DNA of 64,000 nt from Palsa-506 sp963836355 (GTDB taxonomy: Bacteria; Actinomycetota; Actinomycetes; Streptosporangiales; Streptosporangiaceae), in NCBI GenBank assembly GCA_963836355.1, contig CAWIJO010000019.1, positions 116,934-180,933 of the forward strand, given 5' to 3'. A program made the translations under genes and the position numbers. Below the pieces are notes generated by a model. It did no database searches. It was not told the DNA's origin and saw nothing but the letters and a program-made list of their open reading frames with translations. Below are positions 1 to 8,300 of this stretch, one piece after another. The first letter of the stretch is position 1, and every line of letters begins with the position of its first letter.

Positions 1-344
1 TCACCTACAACAAGATCACTTACGTGATCGGGCAGGCGAACAATGCCCTGATCTTCCCTGGCCTGGGCCTCGGCGTGATAGCTGCCAGGGCCACCAGGGT
101 AACCGACAACATGCTCGCCGCCGCGGCCCGCGCCGTATCCGATCTCGTCGATACCTCAGCCCGCGGTGCGCCGCTGCTGCCGCAGGTGGAGGAACTGCGG
201 GAGACTTCAATTGCAGTCGCGGTCGCGGTCATCCAGGCCGCGTCCGCGGCCGGCGTGGCGACCGCCCGGATGGATGGCGACCTGCAGGCCCAGGTGCGTG
301 CGCTGATGTGGGAACCTGTCTACCGGACAGTCCGGGCAGGCTGA
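1..344 (+). CDS. NAD(P)-dependent malic enzyme, C-terminal part
   Basis: The reading frame is open from base 3 and ends in TGA at 342-344; the 5' part lies outside the window. The visible 113 residues match the NAD-binding C-terminal domain of malic enzymes, which oxidatively decarboxylate malate to pyruvate in the cytoplasm. The segment YVIGQANNALIFPGLGLGVI near the start is the conserved dinucleotide-domain motif of this family, followed by the helical tail with RVTDNMLAAAARA. Nothing suggests truncation at the 3' end. The next gene converges on it from the other strand after 20 bases. Family assignment is confident; NAD versus NADP preference cannot be judged from this fragment. Confidence 0.9.
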   Translation, partial: TYNKITYVIGQANNALIFPGLGLGVIAARATRVTDNMLAAAARAVSDLVDTSARGAPLLPQVEELRETSIAVAVAVIQAASAAGVATARMDGDLQAQVRALMWEPVYRTVRAG

Positions 345-364
345 CCAGGCGGCGGGCTGGCGGC

Positions 365-1300
365 TTAACCGTTCTCGGCCTGCTGCCAGGCCGCCAAGCC
401 CTGCTTGAACGCGGCAATCGCCGCCGGGTGACCCTCTAGGCGCCAGCGCTGGTGATGCACGCCGTTGTTCTGGTTGATGTCGAACCAGTTGATGCCGCGG
501 ATGTCGTACTTGATCATCCCGTTGAACAGGCCGGGGATCTTCTTGGCCTTGCCAGCCAGCTGGCCGACGGAGGTCTCGGTGATAATGATCGGCTTCTTGG
601 TGAACCTGCGCAGGATGTCGAAAGTGCTGCCGAAGAGGGTGCGGAACGTGTTGTGGCTGGACTCGTAGTACCCGTCGACGCCGATCATCGAGACGTACTT
701 GCCGCCCGGCCACAGCGGGTGCAGCGCCTCGGCGCGGGGAAACTTGTGCGAGATCTGCCAGATCCAGGTGATCTTCGTTCCCGGCACGCTCGATATCTCG
801 CGGTAGACGTGCCGCCAGGCACGCCGGAATACGCGCGCGCTCCGGTGGCCGAAGCCCCACGGATACCAGCGGCCGTCCATCTCCGGGGCGAAGGAGAGCA
901 TGACCTGGCTGTGCGTGCTGGCCAGCGCGCGGCCGACGCGCTTGAGGTAGCTGTCCCCGCGTCCGGCAATGATGCTCTGCAAGCTGATGCTGCGCGGCTC
1001 AAGCTCCAGCAGCGACTCAGAGCCATCCGCTGCCGACTGCTCGACGAACGTGGCCGGCGGCTCGGCGCCCCAGTTGAAATACCGGATGGCCAGGTTCGTC
1101 TTCTGGCCGATGGCGTGCTGGAAGGAGCCGATGTTGGTCGTGATAGCGCCCACGTACGTCTTGCTGACCGGCGCCACGGCCGAGACCGGCAGCACGTTTT
1201 CGCGGTTGAGGGCGTACAGCGATGCGCCGACGCCGCCGAACACCGGCAAGAGCGCGACAGCAAGTGCTATTGCCGCCGCTCGGCCAGCACGTGTAGTCAT
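365..1300 (-). CDS. GH26-like glycoside hydrolase, membrane anchored or secreted
   Basis: A 311-residue protein with an N-terminal hydrophobic segment at about residues 9-30, which is a signal peptide or anchor without a lipobox. The rest looks like a TIM-barrel glycosidase of the GH26 type. SFAPEMDGRWYPWG (about 139-152) fits the acid/base glutamate region of beta-mannanase-like enzymes, and PIIITETSVG (about 240-249) fits the nucleophile strand. Its ATG overlaps the stop of the upstream glycosyltransferase by 4 bases, so the two are translationally coupled. The context suggests trimming or release of the polymer made by that synthase. The substrate is not deducible; activity on a mannose-containing glycan is only a family-based guess. 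Confidence 0.72.
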   Translation of the reverse strand: MTTRAGRAAAIALAVALLPVFGGVGASLYALNRENVLPVSAVAPVSKTYVGAITTNIGSFQHAIGQKTNLAIRYFNWGAEPPATFVEQSAADGSESLLELEPRSISLQSIIAGRGDSYLKRVGRALASTHSQVMLSFAPEMDGRWYPWGFGHRSARVFRRAWRHVYREISSVPGTKITWIWQISHKFPRAEALHPLWPGGKYVSMIGVDGYYESSHNTFRTLFGSTFDILRRFTKKPIIITETSVGQLAGKAKKIPGLFNGMIKYDIRGINWFDINQNNGVHHQRWRLEGHPAAIAAFKQGLAAWQQAENG

Positions 1301-2934
1301 GCCGCTAGCTCCCTGGTGAACTGGTCCTCGCGCAATTTAACTTCGACCTTCTCCCTCGTCACCCAGTGCTGCCGCGCGCAGGTGGCTATCCCGTAGAACC
1401 TGATCTGGCGCAGCACGAGGAGGTACCACAGGGCCGCTAGCGGCAGCAGCAGCACTCCCGCCAGCTTGCTGTACCAGCGCTGGTCACTGCGGCGGACGGT
1501 GGCGATCCGGATGGCGATCGCGAACGGCCACGCGACCAGCGCGATGAGGCTGGCTATGGCCAGGTTCCTGGTGGCCGGCCAGGCCAGCGGGATGACGATC
1601 GTGATCGCGACCGACGTGAAGAACGCCCAGAGCGTGTAAACGACGTAGAGCCAGCCGTAGGACAGCACCGGCAGGTACCGGATGCGCCAGAACGTACGGA
1701 TCGTGGACGCGCGCATCCACCGGGTCCACTGGCGCAAGTGATGCGACACGGTCTCCGGGTAGACCGGCATGCTCACCGCGGACGGCTGATGCACGGCACG
1801 GCCCCGGCAGAGCGCGAACATGGTCAGCGCCGTGTCATCACCCAGCGTGACCGGGCAGCCGAAGAAGGTCTCGCCCAGGTAGGCGGGCACGACCTCCCGG
1901 ATGAGATCTGCCCGGTACAGCGAGAACGCCCCCGGGTTGATGAGAACATTTCCGCGTGCCTTGCTCTGCGCGGACATGGTGAACAGCTGGAACGCAACGG
2001 AGCGCGCGCTGATCGCGCGGGTGAGGATGTTTGTGTCGTAATTGAACGCGGTCTCCAGCCCGGCCACCGAGACGATCCGCCGCTCCGCAAAAGGCTTAAG
2101 GCCCTCGTCCAGTGCACAGCAGTCGAGTGCGGAATCTGAGTCAATGGTCACGAAGATGTCAGCATTCTGATCGCTGGTAAAGGTCACCGCCTGGGCGTGC
2201 TTCTTTCCCGCGTTCTCCTGCCGGACCCACGAGAATCGCACGCCGGGCGGATGATGCGCCTGCCACCATTCGTAGACCTCGCGGTAATCCTGGGCCGAGC
2301 CGTCATCGACAACCTGGACATGATCAGGCAGCCGGGTCTGCATGAACAATGCGTAGATGGTGCGATCCAGGATCGCGGGATCTTCGTTGTAGACCGGGAT
2401 GTTGACCGTCACCCACAGCCGGTCGAGCTGAGCCTGCTGGCGGCGGGTGACCGTGTACGGCTTCTGCAGCCAGGCGAGCGCGAGCTGGACCAGCACGAAC
2501 GCGAGCGCAGTTCCCCAGGCGGCCACCATCCAGGGATCGGCGAGCAGGTGGGCGCTGAGCCCGGTCTCGTGCAGGGCCAGTGAGCCCGCGGTGACCATCA
2601 CTAACGGGACGAGCGCGAGTCCCCGCAGCGGCCTGAAGGTGACATCCGGGATGTCGTACTCGTGTGCTAGAGATCCGTAACCGACTTCTTCCGGCGGAAG
2701 AAAAGGCGGATTCCGGTAACTATCAAGATGACGAAACACCCCGTTGTCGCGAACAAAATCCAGAGCACCGGGGCGAAGGACGCGTGGGCCGACCTCATGA
2801 TGATGTCCTCCGGGAGCGAGCAGGGCGGCTAGCTCATCATCGAGGCTGAGATCGCCGCTGGATAGCTCCGCCAGGGCGCCGAGTCCTTCGCGCTGCTGCA
2901 CTGCGAAGGACTCGCGAAACGCATCCTGCTCCAC
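1297..2934 (-). CDS. Processive family 2 glycosyltransferase (hyaluronan/cellulose synthase-like)
   Basis: The frame codes for 545 residues from a GTG at 2934 with GGAGGT eight bases upstream. Two membrane helices (about residues 105-160) precede a cytoplasmic GT-A domain with VVDDGS, the DSDS metal site, GDDTALTMF and RQWTRW, the Q-x-x-R-W signature of processive synthases. About four C-terminal helices follow. This is the layout of enzymes that polymerise a sugar nucleotide and extrude the chain. It is coupled to the GH26-like gene downstream. Residues about 48-90 have unusually low GC at third positions and overlap a small gene in another frame (2667-2798). The real start may therefore be internal, for example the GTG about 65 codons in. 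Polymer identity is unknown. Confidence 0.8.
   Translation of the reverse strand: MEQDAFRESFAVQQREGLGALAELSSGDLSLDDELAALLAPGGHHHEVGPRVLRPGALDFVRDNGVFRHLDSYRNPPFLPPEEVGYGSLAHEYDIPDVTFRPLRGLALVPLVMVTAGSLALHETGLSAHLLADPWMVAAWGTALAFVLVQLALAWLQKPYTVTRRQQAQLDRLWVTVNIPVYNEDPAILDRTIYALFMQTRLPDHVQVVDDGSAQDYREVYEWWQAHHPPGVRFSWVRQENAGKKHAQAVTFTSDQNADIFVTIDSDSALDCCALDEGLKPFAERRIVSVAGLETAFNYDTNILTRAISARSVAFQLFTMSAQSKARGNVLINPGAFSLYRADLIREVVPAYLGETFFGCPVTLGDDTALTMFALCRGRAVHQPSAVSMPVYPETVSHHLRQWTRWMRASTIRTFWRIRYLPVLSYGWLYVVYTLWAFFTSVAITIVIPLAWPATRNLAIASLIALVAWPFAIAIRIATVRRSDQRWYSKLAGVLLLPLAALWYLLVLRQIRFYGIATCARQHWVTREKVEVKLREDQFTRELAA
2667..2798 (-). CDS. 43-residue single-helix membrane microprotein overlapping the synthase gene
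   Basis: An ATG at 2798 preceded by GGAGGA seven bases upstream opens a 43-codon frame ending in TAG. The product has a short head, one hydrophobic helix (PVLWILFATTGCFVILIVTG) and a basic tail RLFFRRKK, so it is predicted to sit in the membrane with the tail inside. In this stretch GC at third positions is high in this frame and low in the overlapping synthase frame, which argues that this is the frame under selection. Its position at the synthase N-terminus suggests an accessory subunit, as known for other polysaccharide synthases, but that is inference. I do not recognise the family. Confidence 0.55.
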   Translation of the reverse strand: MRSAHASFAPVLWILFATTGCFVILIVTGIRLFFRRKKSVTDL

Positions 2935-3219
2935 AGGAGCGCACCTCCATGTGCGGATCGGCGGCCGCAGTGCGTTGCCACGGGCTGCGCCATGGTCGTT
3001 CGGCGCCTATGCGGGACACGGCGACGGTAGCGGGATACATCGCGGGGTATCAACGTTACCGGTCTGGGTAGATAGTTCCGGGTGCAATCACGTAACTAGC
3101 GGGTGACCTGCGGGCTTGCCGGCAAATTTCACCGTAAGACGGGCCAGATAGGCTCCGCGCCGCAGGCCGCGCCGGTTCGAATGCGCGCTATCCGCAATTC
3201 GGCGAGACGCACGGCGGCT
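2935..3219. other. Promoter region of the polysaccharide operon
   Basis: No convincing gene is seen here. The AT-richer stretch around 3045-3105 is the likely promoter region for the minus-strand synthase and hydrolase genes. I could not assign -35 and -10 boxes with confidence, nor any riboswitch fold. Confidence 0.35.
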
Positions 3220-3370
3220 GGTCAGCAGGTCAGGACAGCAGGTCGCAGCAGGACAGCAGCAGGACAGGACAGCAGGTCGCAGCAGGACAGGACAGCAGCA
3301 AGTCAGGACAAGTCAGCAGGTCAGGACAAGTCAGCAGATCAGCAGATCAGCAGATCAGCAGGTCAGGACA
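3220..3370. repeat. Low-complexity tandem repeats (AGGACAGCAGGTCGC and AGATCAGC units)
   Basis: About 150 bases are built from near-identical short units. CAGGACAG and CAGGTCGCAGCAGGACAG recur several times, followed by AGTCAGCAGGTCAGGACA and then four AGCAGATC-like units. The plus-strand frame across it is a repeat artefact rich in Gln, Asp and Ser. The end of the small minus-strand gene 3363-3479 runs into the last unit. Units this regular change copy number easily by slippage, so it could vary between strains. Confidence 0.8.
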
Positions 3371-3479
3371 TCGCGAGGCCGATAGCGAGGGCGACCATGA
3401 TCGCGAGAATGGCCGCGATCGCCAGCCGCTCCCACGCCGCCAGCGGGCCCGCGTGCCCGGGCCGTCGTTCCCCGCGCAT
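3363..3479 (-). CDS. 38-residue membrane microprotein
   Basis: An ATG at 3479 follows GGGGGAA eight bases upstream and opens a 38-codon frame ending in TGA. The product has a charged head MRGERRPGHAGP, an amphipathic stretch AAWERLA and one hydrophobic helix IAAILAIMVALAIGLAMS reaching the C-terminus, typical of a tail-anchored peptide. The ATG, the binding site and the helix are clear, but there is no family match that I know. It stands alone between the repeat tract and a gene-free stretch. It could be a chance frame, since G+C-rich DNA makes Ala/Ile/Leu-rich frames easily. Confidence 0.4.
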   Translation of the reverse strand: MRGERRPGHAGPLAAWERLAIAAILAIMVALAIGLAMS

Positions 3480-3867
3480 GTTTCAGTTCCCCCGAACGCC
3501 ACAACCCGGCGGGCGCCGCATGCCAGCAGCCCGCGGCCGCGGCGTCCCAGGCGGGCCTGCCCAGCCGTGGCCGGCCTGCCCGCGGCCGCGCGATTTCCCC
3601 GTGCTGTATTTCCCCGATGCGGCAAGTATCCCCACCTGCCGCAATTTGCCTTGCCGCCATTCCCCGGGCGGCAACTTACCCGCCGAGCATAGGCCTGCTA
3701 GCGGCCAGCCGCCCGGCGAGTTTAGGCTTAGCTATTGTGAAATTCTGGCGCGGCGGCCGGCCGCATTGCCAGGTCCAGGCGCGTCCGGCTGATTCAGCGC
3801 ATTTCGCTGGCACCGTGGATGACCCGCGGTACCGCGGGCGACCGGTGGCTTGCGGAAAGTGACTGGC
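3480..3867. other. Intergenic stretch without recognised genes
   Basis: The open frames here on both strands are Pro/Arg/Ala-rich and look like G+C-driven noise. The region just before 3868 must hold the promoter and binding site (GGAAAGTGA) of the methyltransferase gene. No structured RNA or terminator was recognised. Confidence 0.4.
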
Positions 3868-4609
3868 ATGCCGGATGAGTACCGCCTGTACGGCGACCTC
3901 GCTGCCTGGTGGCCGCTGATCTCGCCCCCAGCGGACTACGCGGCTGAGGCGGCGTTTTTCGCCGACCTGCTCCGGTCCGCCCCGATGCCCGTGCACGATG
4001 TGCTTGAGCTAGGCAGCGGGGGCGGCAGCAACGCGCTGCACCTGAAGGCGTCGTTCGCCATGACCCTGGTCGATCTCTCCGCCGAGATGCTGGAGATCTC
4101 GCGGCAGCTGAATCCGGACTGCGAGCACCACCGCGGCGACATGCGCACGCTGCGCCTCGGCCGCCGCTTCGACGCCGTGTTCGTGCATGACGCCGTGGAC
4201 TACCTGCTTACCGAGGCCGACCTGCGCCAGGCGATGGATGCCGCGTACGCGCACTGCCGGCCAGGCGGTACCGCCATGTTCGTGCCCGACCGGACCACCG
4301 AGAGCTTCCAGCCTGGCACCGATAGCGGCGGCAGCGACGACGGGGATGGCCGCGGCGCCCGCTACCTGGGCTGGACCTGGGACCCAGAATCCCGCCGACA
4401 GCTGGGTGCAGACCGCATACGCGTTCATGCTCCGCAGCGCCGACCAGTCGGTGCAGGTCGTGCACGAGACCCACCGGCTCGGCCTGTTCAGCCGCTATGA
4501 CTGGCTGCGGCTGCTGGCCGAGGCCGGCTTCGAGGGGAGCAGCGTCATCGAGACGACGGCCGGCGACGCGGCGCCCAGGGAGATCTTCATCGGCTACCGC
4601 CAGCCGTAG
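3868..4609 (+). pseudogene. Class I SAM-dependent methyltransferase, single frameshift
   Basis: From ATG 3868 the frame gives a methyltransferase fold. DVLELGSGGGSNALHL is motif I (SAM binding), LVDLSAEMLEISR is motif II, and FDAVFVHDAVDYL and CRPGGTAMFV are later motifs. The sequence then changes frame at the CCC run 4383-4385. Dropping one C joins it to the frame that ends at 4609, and the C-terminal part (YAFMLRSADQSVQVVHETHR to IFIGYRQP) completes a normal 246-residue protein. The total length is one base over a multiple of three, as expected for a single insertion. The substrate is unknown. It is either a young pseudogene or an intact gene with a sequencing error. Confidence 0.75.
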
Positions 4610-4617
4610 CCACTTGA

Positions 4618-5493
4618 TCAGGGCGGCTGACCCGGCTGCGCCACGTTCCGGAGTCGCTGGTTGGCGGCGGCAACCTGCTGTCCGTCGATCTCGAAGCCCA
4701 GATAGCTGCATCCGGCCCGCAGCGCGGCGAGGCCGGTGGTGCCCGAGCCGCTGAACGGATCAAGCACGACGACATCGGGACCTGCCCGCCCGTACGCGCC
4801 GATGCACCGCCTGGGCAGTTCCTCCGGGAAGCGCGAGTAATGCTTGGCCCCGCCGACTCGCTCGCTGGCGAATTCCCAGACTGACCCGACCGGCGGGCTG
4901 GCCCGGAACGAATGCTGCTCGCTGCGGGCGAAGAGGTAGATGGCCTCGTGTTGGCGGTGCGGCCGCCGGCACCGGCCCTCGGGCATGGGGTTCCGCTTCC
5001 GCCAGATCACCTCGCCGCGGAACAGCCACCCCGCGTCGGACAGCGCGACCACCAGTCGATAAGGCAGTGCCAGCAGGTTGCCGTAGCGAAGCCACGGCTC
5101 GCTGGAATCCAGAAACGGCCGCCGCCGGTGCCGCGGCTTGGCGTAGGCGGAGTTGCCGGGATCGAGGCGGGCCCTGGCCGGCCCCAAAGTGCTGTAGGCG
5201 TGGTCGGCCGAGCGCCAGTTCACCGGCGTGTTGTAGGCATCGCCGAGATTGATCCACAGCACGCCGCCGGGCTTCACCTTGGGCAGCAGCGCGGCGAACG
5301 CATCGGCGAGCCCGGCCACGTACCGGCGCGGGTCTGCCTCGACGCCGTTGCCCGCCGAGGTTCGCTGGCCCCAGTACGGCGGGCTGCTTATCACGATGTC
5401 GATGCTCTCGCCGGGCAGCGCCGGGATGAGCGCGCGGCAGTCCCCTTCGACGACAGCGTTCGGCGGGAAGCCGCCAAGCCCGCCACCATCCAC
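4618..5493 (-). CDS. DNA adenine-N6 or cytosine-N4 methyltransferase, beta class
   Basis: A 291-residue protein with the SPPYWGQR catalytic motif near residues 37-44 followed, towards the C-terminus, by DPFSGSGTTGLAALRAG (SAM binding). This motif order defines beta-class amino methyltransferases. SPPY fits both N4-cytosine and some N6-adenine enzymes. The sequence between (RGEVIWRKRNPMPEG, HEAIYLFARSE) is the usual family core. No restriction endonuclease gene is adjacent, so it is probably a solitary methyltransferase. It lies tail to tail with the frameshifted methyltransferase, 8 bases apart. The recognition sequence cannot be inferred. Confidence 0.88.
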   Translation of the reverse strand: MDGGGLGGFPPNAVVEGDCRALIPALPGESIDIVISSPPYWGQRTSAGNGVEADPRRYVAGLADAFAALLPKVKPGGVLWINLGDAYNTPVNWRSADHAYSTLGPARARLDPGNSAYAKPRHRRRPFLDSSEPWLRYGNLLALPYRLVVALSDAGWLFRGEVIWRKRNPMPEGRCRRPHRQHEAIYLFARSEQHSFRASPPVGSVWEFASERVGGAKHYSRFPEELPRRCIGAYGRAGPDVVVLDPFSGSGTTGLAALRAGCSYLGFEIDGQQVAAANQRLRNVAQPGQPP

Positions 5494-5679
5494 AGCCGCC
5501 CCTGATCACGCCATCGCCTGAGCACACCATAAGGCCAGCCCTGGCCGCGGGCCCCGGCAACTCACCGGTGGCTCAGGCCGGCTCGTCCCATCGCGGGACG
5601 GTCACCGTGCCGGACTCCCCGGTTGCGCCGGTTATCGGCCGGCAGCGGGGTGCGCAGCCCGGCCATTGCAGATTCCGTA

Positions 5680-5706
5680 AATCCGTGTAATCATGCGGAT
5701 TCACGG
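5680..5706. promoter_or_regulatory. Nested inverted repeats, probable ArsR-family operator
   Basis: AATCCG (5680-5685) is mirrored by CGGATT (5696-5701), and CCGTG (5683-5687) by CACGG (5702-5706). The site ends eight bases before the ArsR start codon, where dimeric ArsR repressors normally bind their own promoter. It also covers an upstream in-frame ATG at 5693, so that ATG is unlikely to be the real start. Confidence 0.55.
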
Positions 5707-5713
5707 AGGAACG

Positions 5714-6121
5714 ATGCCGCCTGGTAGTCATGATCATCCGGTGAGCCCGGCCGGGGTCGCGGCCGGCCGGGCCGGCGTGCTGTCCGCGGCTGAGGCCGGG
5801 CGGCTAGCCGGCCTGCTCGGCATGCTGGCCGACCCGGTGCGGTCGCGGATCTTGTTCGCCCTGGTGTCGGCCGGGGAGCTGTGCGTGGGCGATCTCGCCC
5901 TGGTGCTCGGCGCTAACGAGGACCAGGTCTCCTACGCGCTCAAGATGCTGCGGCTGGCTGGCCTGGTCAGCTTCCGCAAGGACGGCCGGATGGTCTGCTA
6001 CCGGCTGAGCAACGGTTTCCCGCACCCGCTGCTCGAGCACTGCCTGCGGCAGCTACTGACCATCACCGCGCCGGGCACCGAACCCGGGCCGGCCGCCGGA
6101 GCCGATGATGCGCGTGCTTGA
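5714..6121 (+). CDS. ArsR-family winged-helix repressor
   Basis: The ATG at 5714 with GGAGGAAC directly upstream is preferred over the in-frame ATG at 5693, which lies in the operator. The protein has the ArsR fold: LADPVRSRILFALVSAGELCVGDLA, then the recognition helix region EDQVSYALKMLRLAGLVSFR and the wing KDGRMVCYRL. The ELCVGDL segment keeps one Cys of the classical ELCVCDL metal box; further Cys and His occur at the C-terminus (HPLLEHCLRQ) and N-terminus (SHDHP). A metal or metalloid sensor is therefore plausible but the ligand set is not proven. It overlaps the permease gene by 17 bases and surely controls it. Confidence 0.85.
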   Translation: MPPGSHDHPVSPAGVAAGRAGVLSAAEAGRLAGLLGMLADPVRSRILFALVSAGELCVGDLALVLGANEDQVSYALKMLRLAGLVSFRKDGRMVCYRLSNGFPHPLLEHCLRQLLTITAPGTEPGPAAGADDARA

Positions 6122-7310
6122 CGCGCTGGGTCATGCCCTGGCCCTGGCCGGGTCGATGACCTGGCAGGTCACCTGGTCGCTGATACTCGGCTTCACGCTG
6201 TCGGCAATCGTCCAGGCGGTGGTGCGCCGGGAGACCATCACCCGGCTGCTCGGCGACGACCGGCCGCGGAGCCTGGCAGTCGCCACCGGGCTCGGCGCCG
6301 CCTCGTCCTCATGCTCATACGCTGCGGTGGCGCTGGCCCGCTCCCTTTTCCGCAAGGGTGCCAGCTTCACGTCGGCGATGGCATTCGAGATCGCCAGCAC
6401 CAACCTGGTCATCGAGCTCGGTATCATCCTGGCGCTGCTGATCTCGTGGCAATTCACCCTGGCGGAGTTCATCGGCGGTCCGATCATGATCGTGCTGCTC
6501 GCGGTGGCCTTCCGGCTGTTCGTCCGGGCCCAGCTGATCGACACTGCGCGGCGGCAGGCGGACCGCGGGCTGGCCGGGTCGATGGAAGGCCACGCCGCGA
6601 TGGACATGAGCATCAGGTCCGGCGGCACCCTGCGTAACCGGCTGATGAGCCGCGATGGCTACACCGCGGTCAGCAACATCTTCGTGATGGAGTGGGCCGC
6701 CGTCATCCGCGACGTGGCCATCGGCCTGCTGATCGCCGGGGCCGTCGGCGCGTGGGTGCCGGAGTCTTTCTGGCAGCACCTGTTCCTGACCGGGCATCCG
6801 CTGGCGGCCAGGCTGTGGGGCCCGGTCATCGGGCCGGTCATCGCCGCTGCGAGCTTCGTCTGCTCGATCGGCAACGTGCCGCTGGCCGCGGTCTTGTGGA
6901 ACGGCGGGATCAGCTTCGGCGGAGTGATCTCGTTCATCTTCGCCGACCTGATCATCCTCCCGATCCTGAACATCTACCGGAAGTACTACGGGACGAAGAT
7001 GATGCTGGCGCTGCTCGGCATCTTCTACGCGACCATGGTCATCGCCGGGTACATCGTCGAGGTCCTCTTCGGCGCGCTTGGCCTCATCCCGGCCGAGCGC
7101 ACCGCCAACGTCACCGATGCCGGCGTCTCGTGGAACTACACGACGTTCCTCAACATTGCCTTCCTGCTGCTGGCCATCGCCCTGCTGGTGCGTTTCTTCC
7201 GGTCTGGCGGCGGCCCGATGCTGCGGATGATGAACGGCAGCCCGCAGGCCGGGCAAGGGCACGAGCACGGCCAGCACACGCCGGGTGGGGCGGGCATATC
7301 AGGGCGATGA
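6105..7310 (+). CDS. DUF318/YraQ-type permease (ArsP-like)
   Basis: A 401-residue polytopic membrane protein. Residues 55-95 contain GLGAASSSCSYAAVALARSL and FRKGASFTSAMAF, the signature of the permease family PF03773. A related half, FVCSIGNVPLAAVLWNGGIS, appears in the second half, giving two pseudo-symmetric four-helix bundles. Members include the organoarsenical exporter ArsP and other predicted metal or thiol-linked exporters. The membrane-embedded Cys in both halves (SSCS, VCSIG) fits such a role. Co-transcription with an ArsR regulator supports efflux of a soft metal or metalloid. The C-terminus ends in a His-rich tail (GHEHGQHTPGG). Confidence 0.82.
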   Translation: MMRVLDALGHALALAGSMTWQVTWSLILGFTLSAIVQAVVRRETITRLLGDDRPRSLAVATGLGAASSSCSYAAVALARSLFRKGASFTSAMAFEIASTNLVIELGIILALLISWQFTLAEFIGGPIMIVLLAVAFRLFVRAQLIDTARRQADRGLAGSMEGHAAMDMSIRSGGTLRNRLMSRDGYTAVSNIFVMEWAAVIRDVAIGLLIAGAVGAWVPESFWQHLFLTGHPLAARLWGPVIGPVIAAASFVCSIGNVPLAAVLWNGGISFGGVISFIFADLIILPILNIYRKYYGTKMMLALLGIFYATMVIAGYIVEVLFGALGLIPAERTANVTDAGVSWNYTTFLNIAFLLLAIALLVRFFRSGGGPMLRMMNGSPQAGQGHEHGQHTPGGAGISGR

Positions 7311-7392
7311 CCAGGCCTCACCCGCTGGCATTGCGATCGCTGGCCGGGGTTAGGCCGCCGGGACGGCGAGCGCGAGCGCGTACGGCCCCCGG

Positions 7393-8083
7393 TCAAAGGA
7401 GCTCGGCGAGCCAACGGCGGGCGACTTCACCTTGCGCGGCCTGAAACGCGCGCACCGTCGGCAGCCCGGGCGGCGGGGGCAGCAGCGCGTGGCGGGTGAG
7501 AAAACCGGCCATCGCGCAGACAACCGCGGTCACGCTCTGCTGGCTGGCGTGCTGCCCGGCCTTGGACATACCCAGCAGATCGGCGAGTCCCGGGCCGCCC
7601 TGCATGGCGACGCTCGGGGCGAACAGCACCAGTTCGGCGAATGCCGCGCCCTGGCAGGCATGCGGCCAGTCCACGATGATCACGCCACGGTCCGCGGTGA
7701 GCAGCACGTTGTCCGCGCGAATGTCGCCGTGCAGCAGGGTGCGGCCGGCCGAATGCGGCTCCCAGGCCGGCTCCAGCTCCGCCAGCTCGTCAAGGTGCGC
7801 GCGGGACCACGGATCGAGCAACTCCTGATCGGGCGACCTGGCCAGCGTCCGCCAGCCGGTGAAGAGGGTAGCATGCGCCTCGGCGAACGAGCGGATCGCG
7901 ATCGGGGCCGGCGTCAGCGCATCAGCCAGCCGGTCCAGCACGGCGATTACCTGCGCCAGCACCGAGCAGCCACTCGACCAGCGAAGCCGCCTCATCGGGC
8001 GTACCTGGCCGGCCAACCAGGGTCTGGCCGGACCACTGCGCCAGCACATCGTCGGTCAGGCGCCCTGCCCAGAGGCTCACCAT
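7393..8083 (-). pseudogene. Aminoglycoside phosphotransferase-like protein, truncated and frameshifted
   Basis: The long minus-strand frame holds the C-lobe of an APH/choline-kinase fold: LLHGDIRADNVLL is the Brenner motif and VIIVDWPHACQGAAFAEL the metal-binding DxD equivalent. The 5' end changes frame near 7985. A frame from ATG 8083 (MVSLWAGRLTDDVLAQWSG) runs to that point. The total length is one base over a multiple of three. Even after repair only about 230 residues remain and the nucleotide-binding N-lobe is missing, so the product is probably inactive. The G+C falls to an AT-rich patch just upstream (8085-8160), perhaps an old promoter. Confidence 0.6.
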
Positions 8084-8300
8084 TTACTGGTTAACATTTT
8101 GCCGGTGTTTGCCGGACAGATCTTAACCACTACAATTCGTCGTTCGGTGAATTGAGTTGCCGGTGGCCAGTGTTGCGACTGATGAGGATGAGAACTGCGC
8201 CGCTCAGCCGCGCCCGGGGCACCAGGCTGCCCGCCGGGCCGCTGTTCACGTTCCGCGGCAGCTGACCCCGGATCAGGCGCCTGGCCTGCGGCCGGCCTGG

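Noticed and set aside
452..1396. Plus-strand frame antisense to the GH26-like gene
   Set aside because: It is the complement of a gene with clear motifs; its composition (Val/Asp/Ala/Arg) is typical of antisense frames in G+C-rich DNA.
3103..3792. Long plus-strand frame across the tandem repeats
   Set aside because: Its sequence is Gln/Ser/Arg repeat translation followed by Pro/Arg-rich noise. It has no family motif, and a better small gene lies on the other strand.
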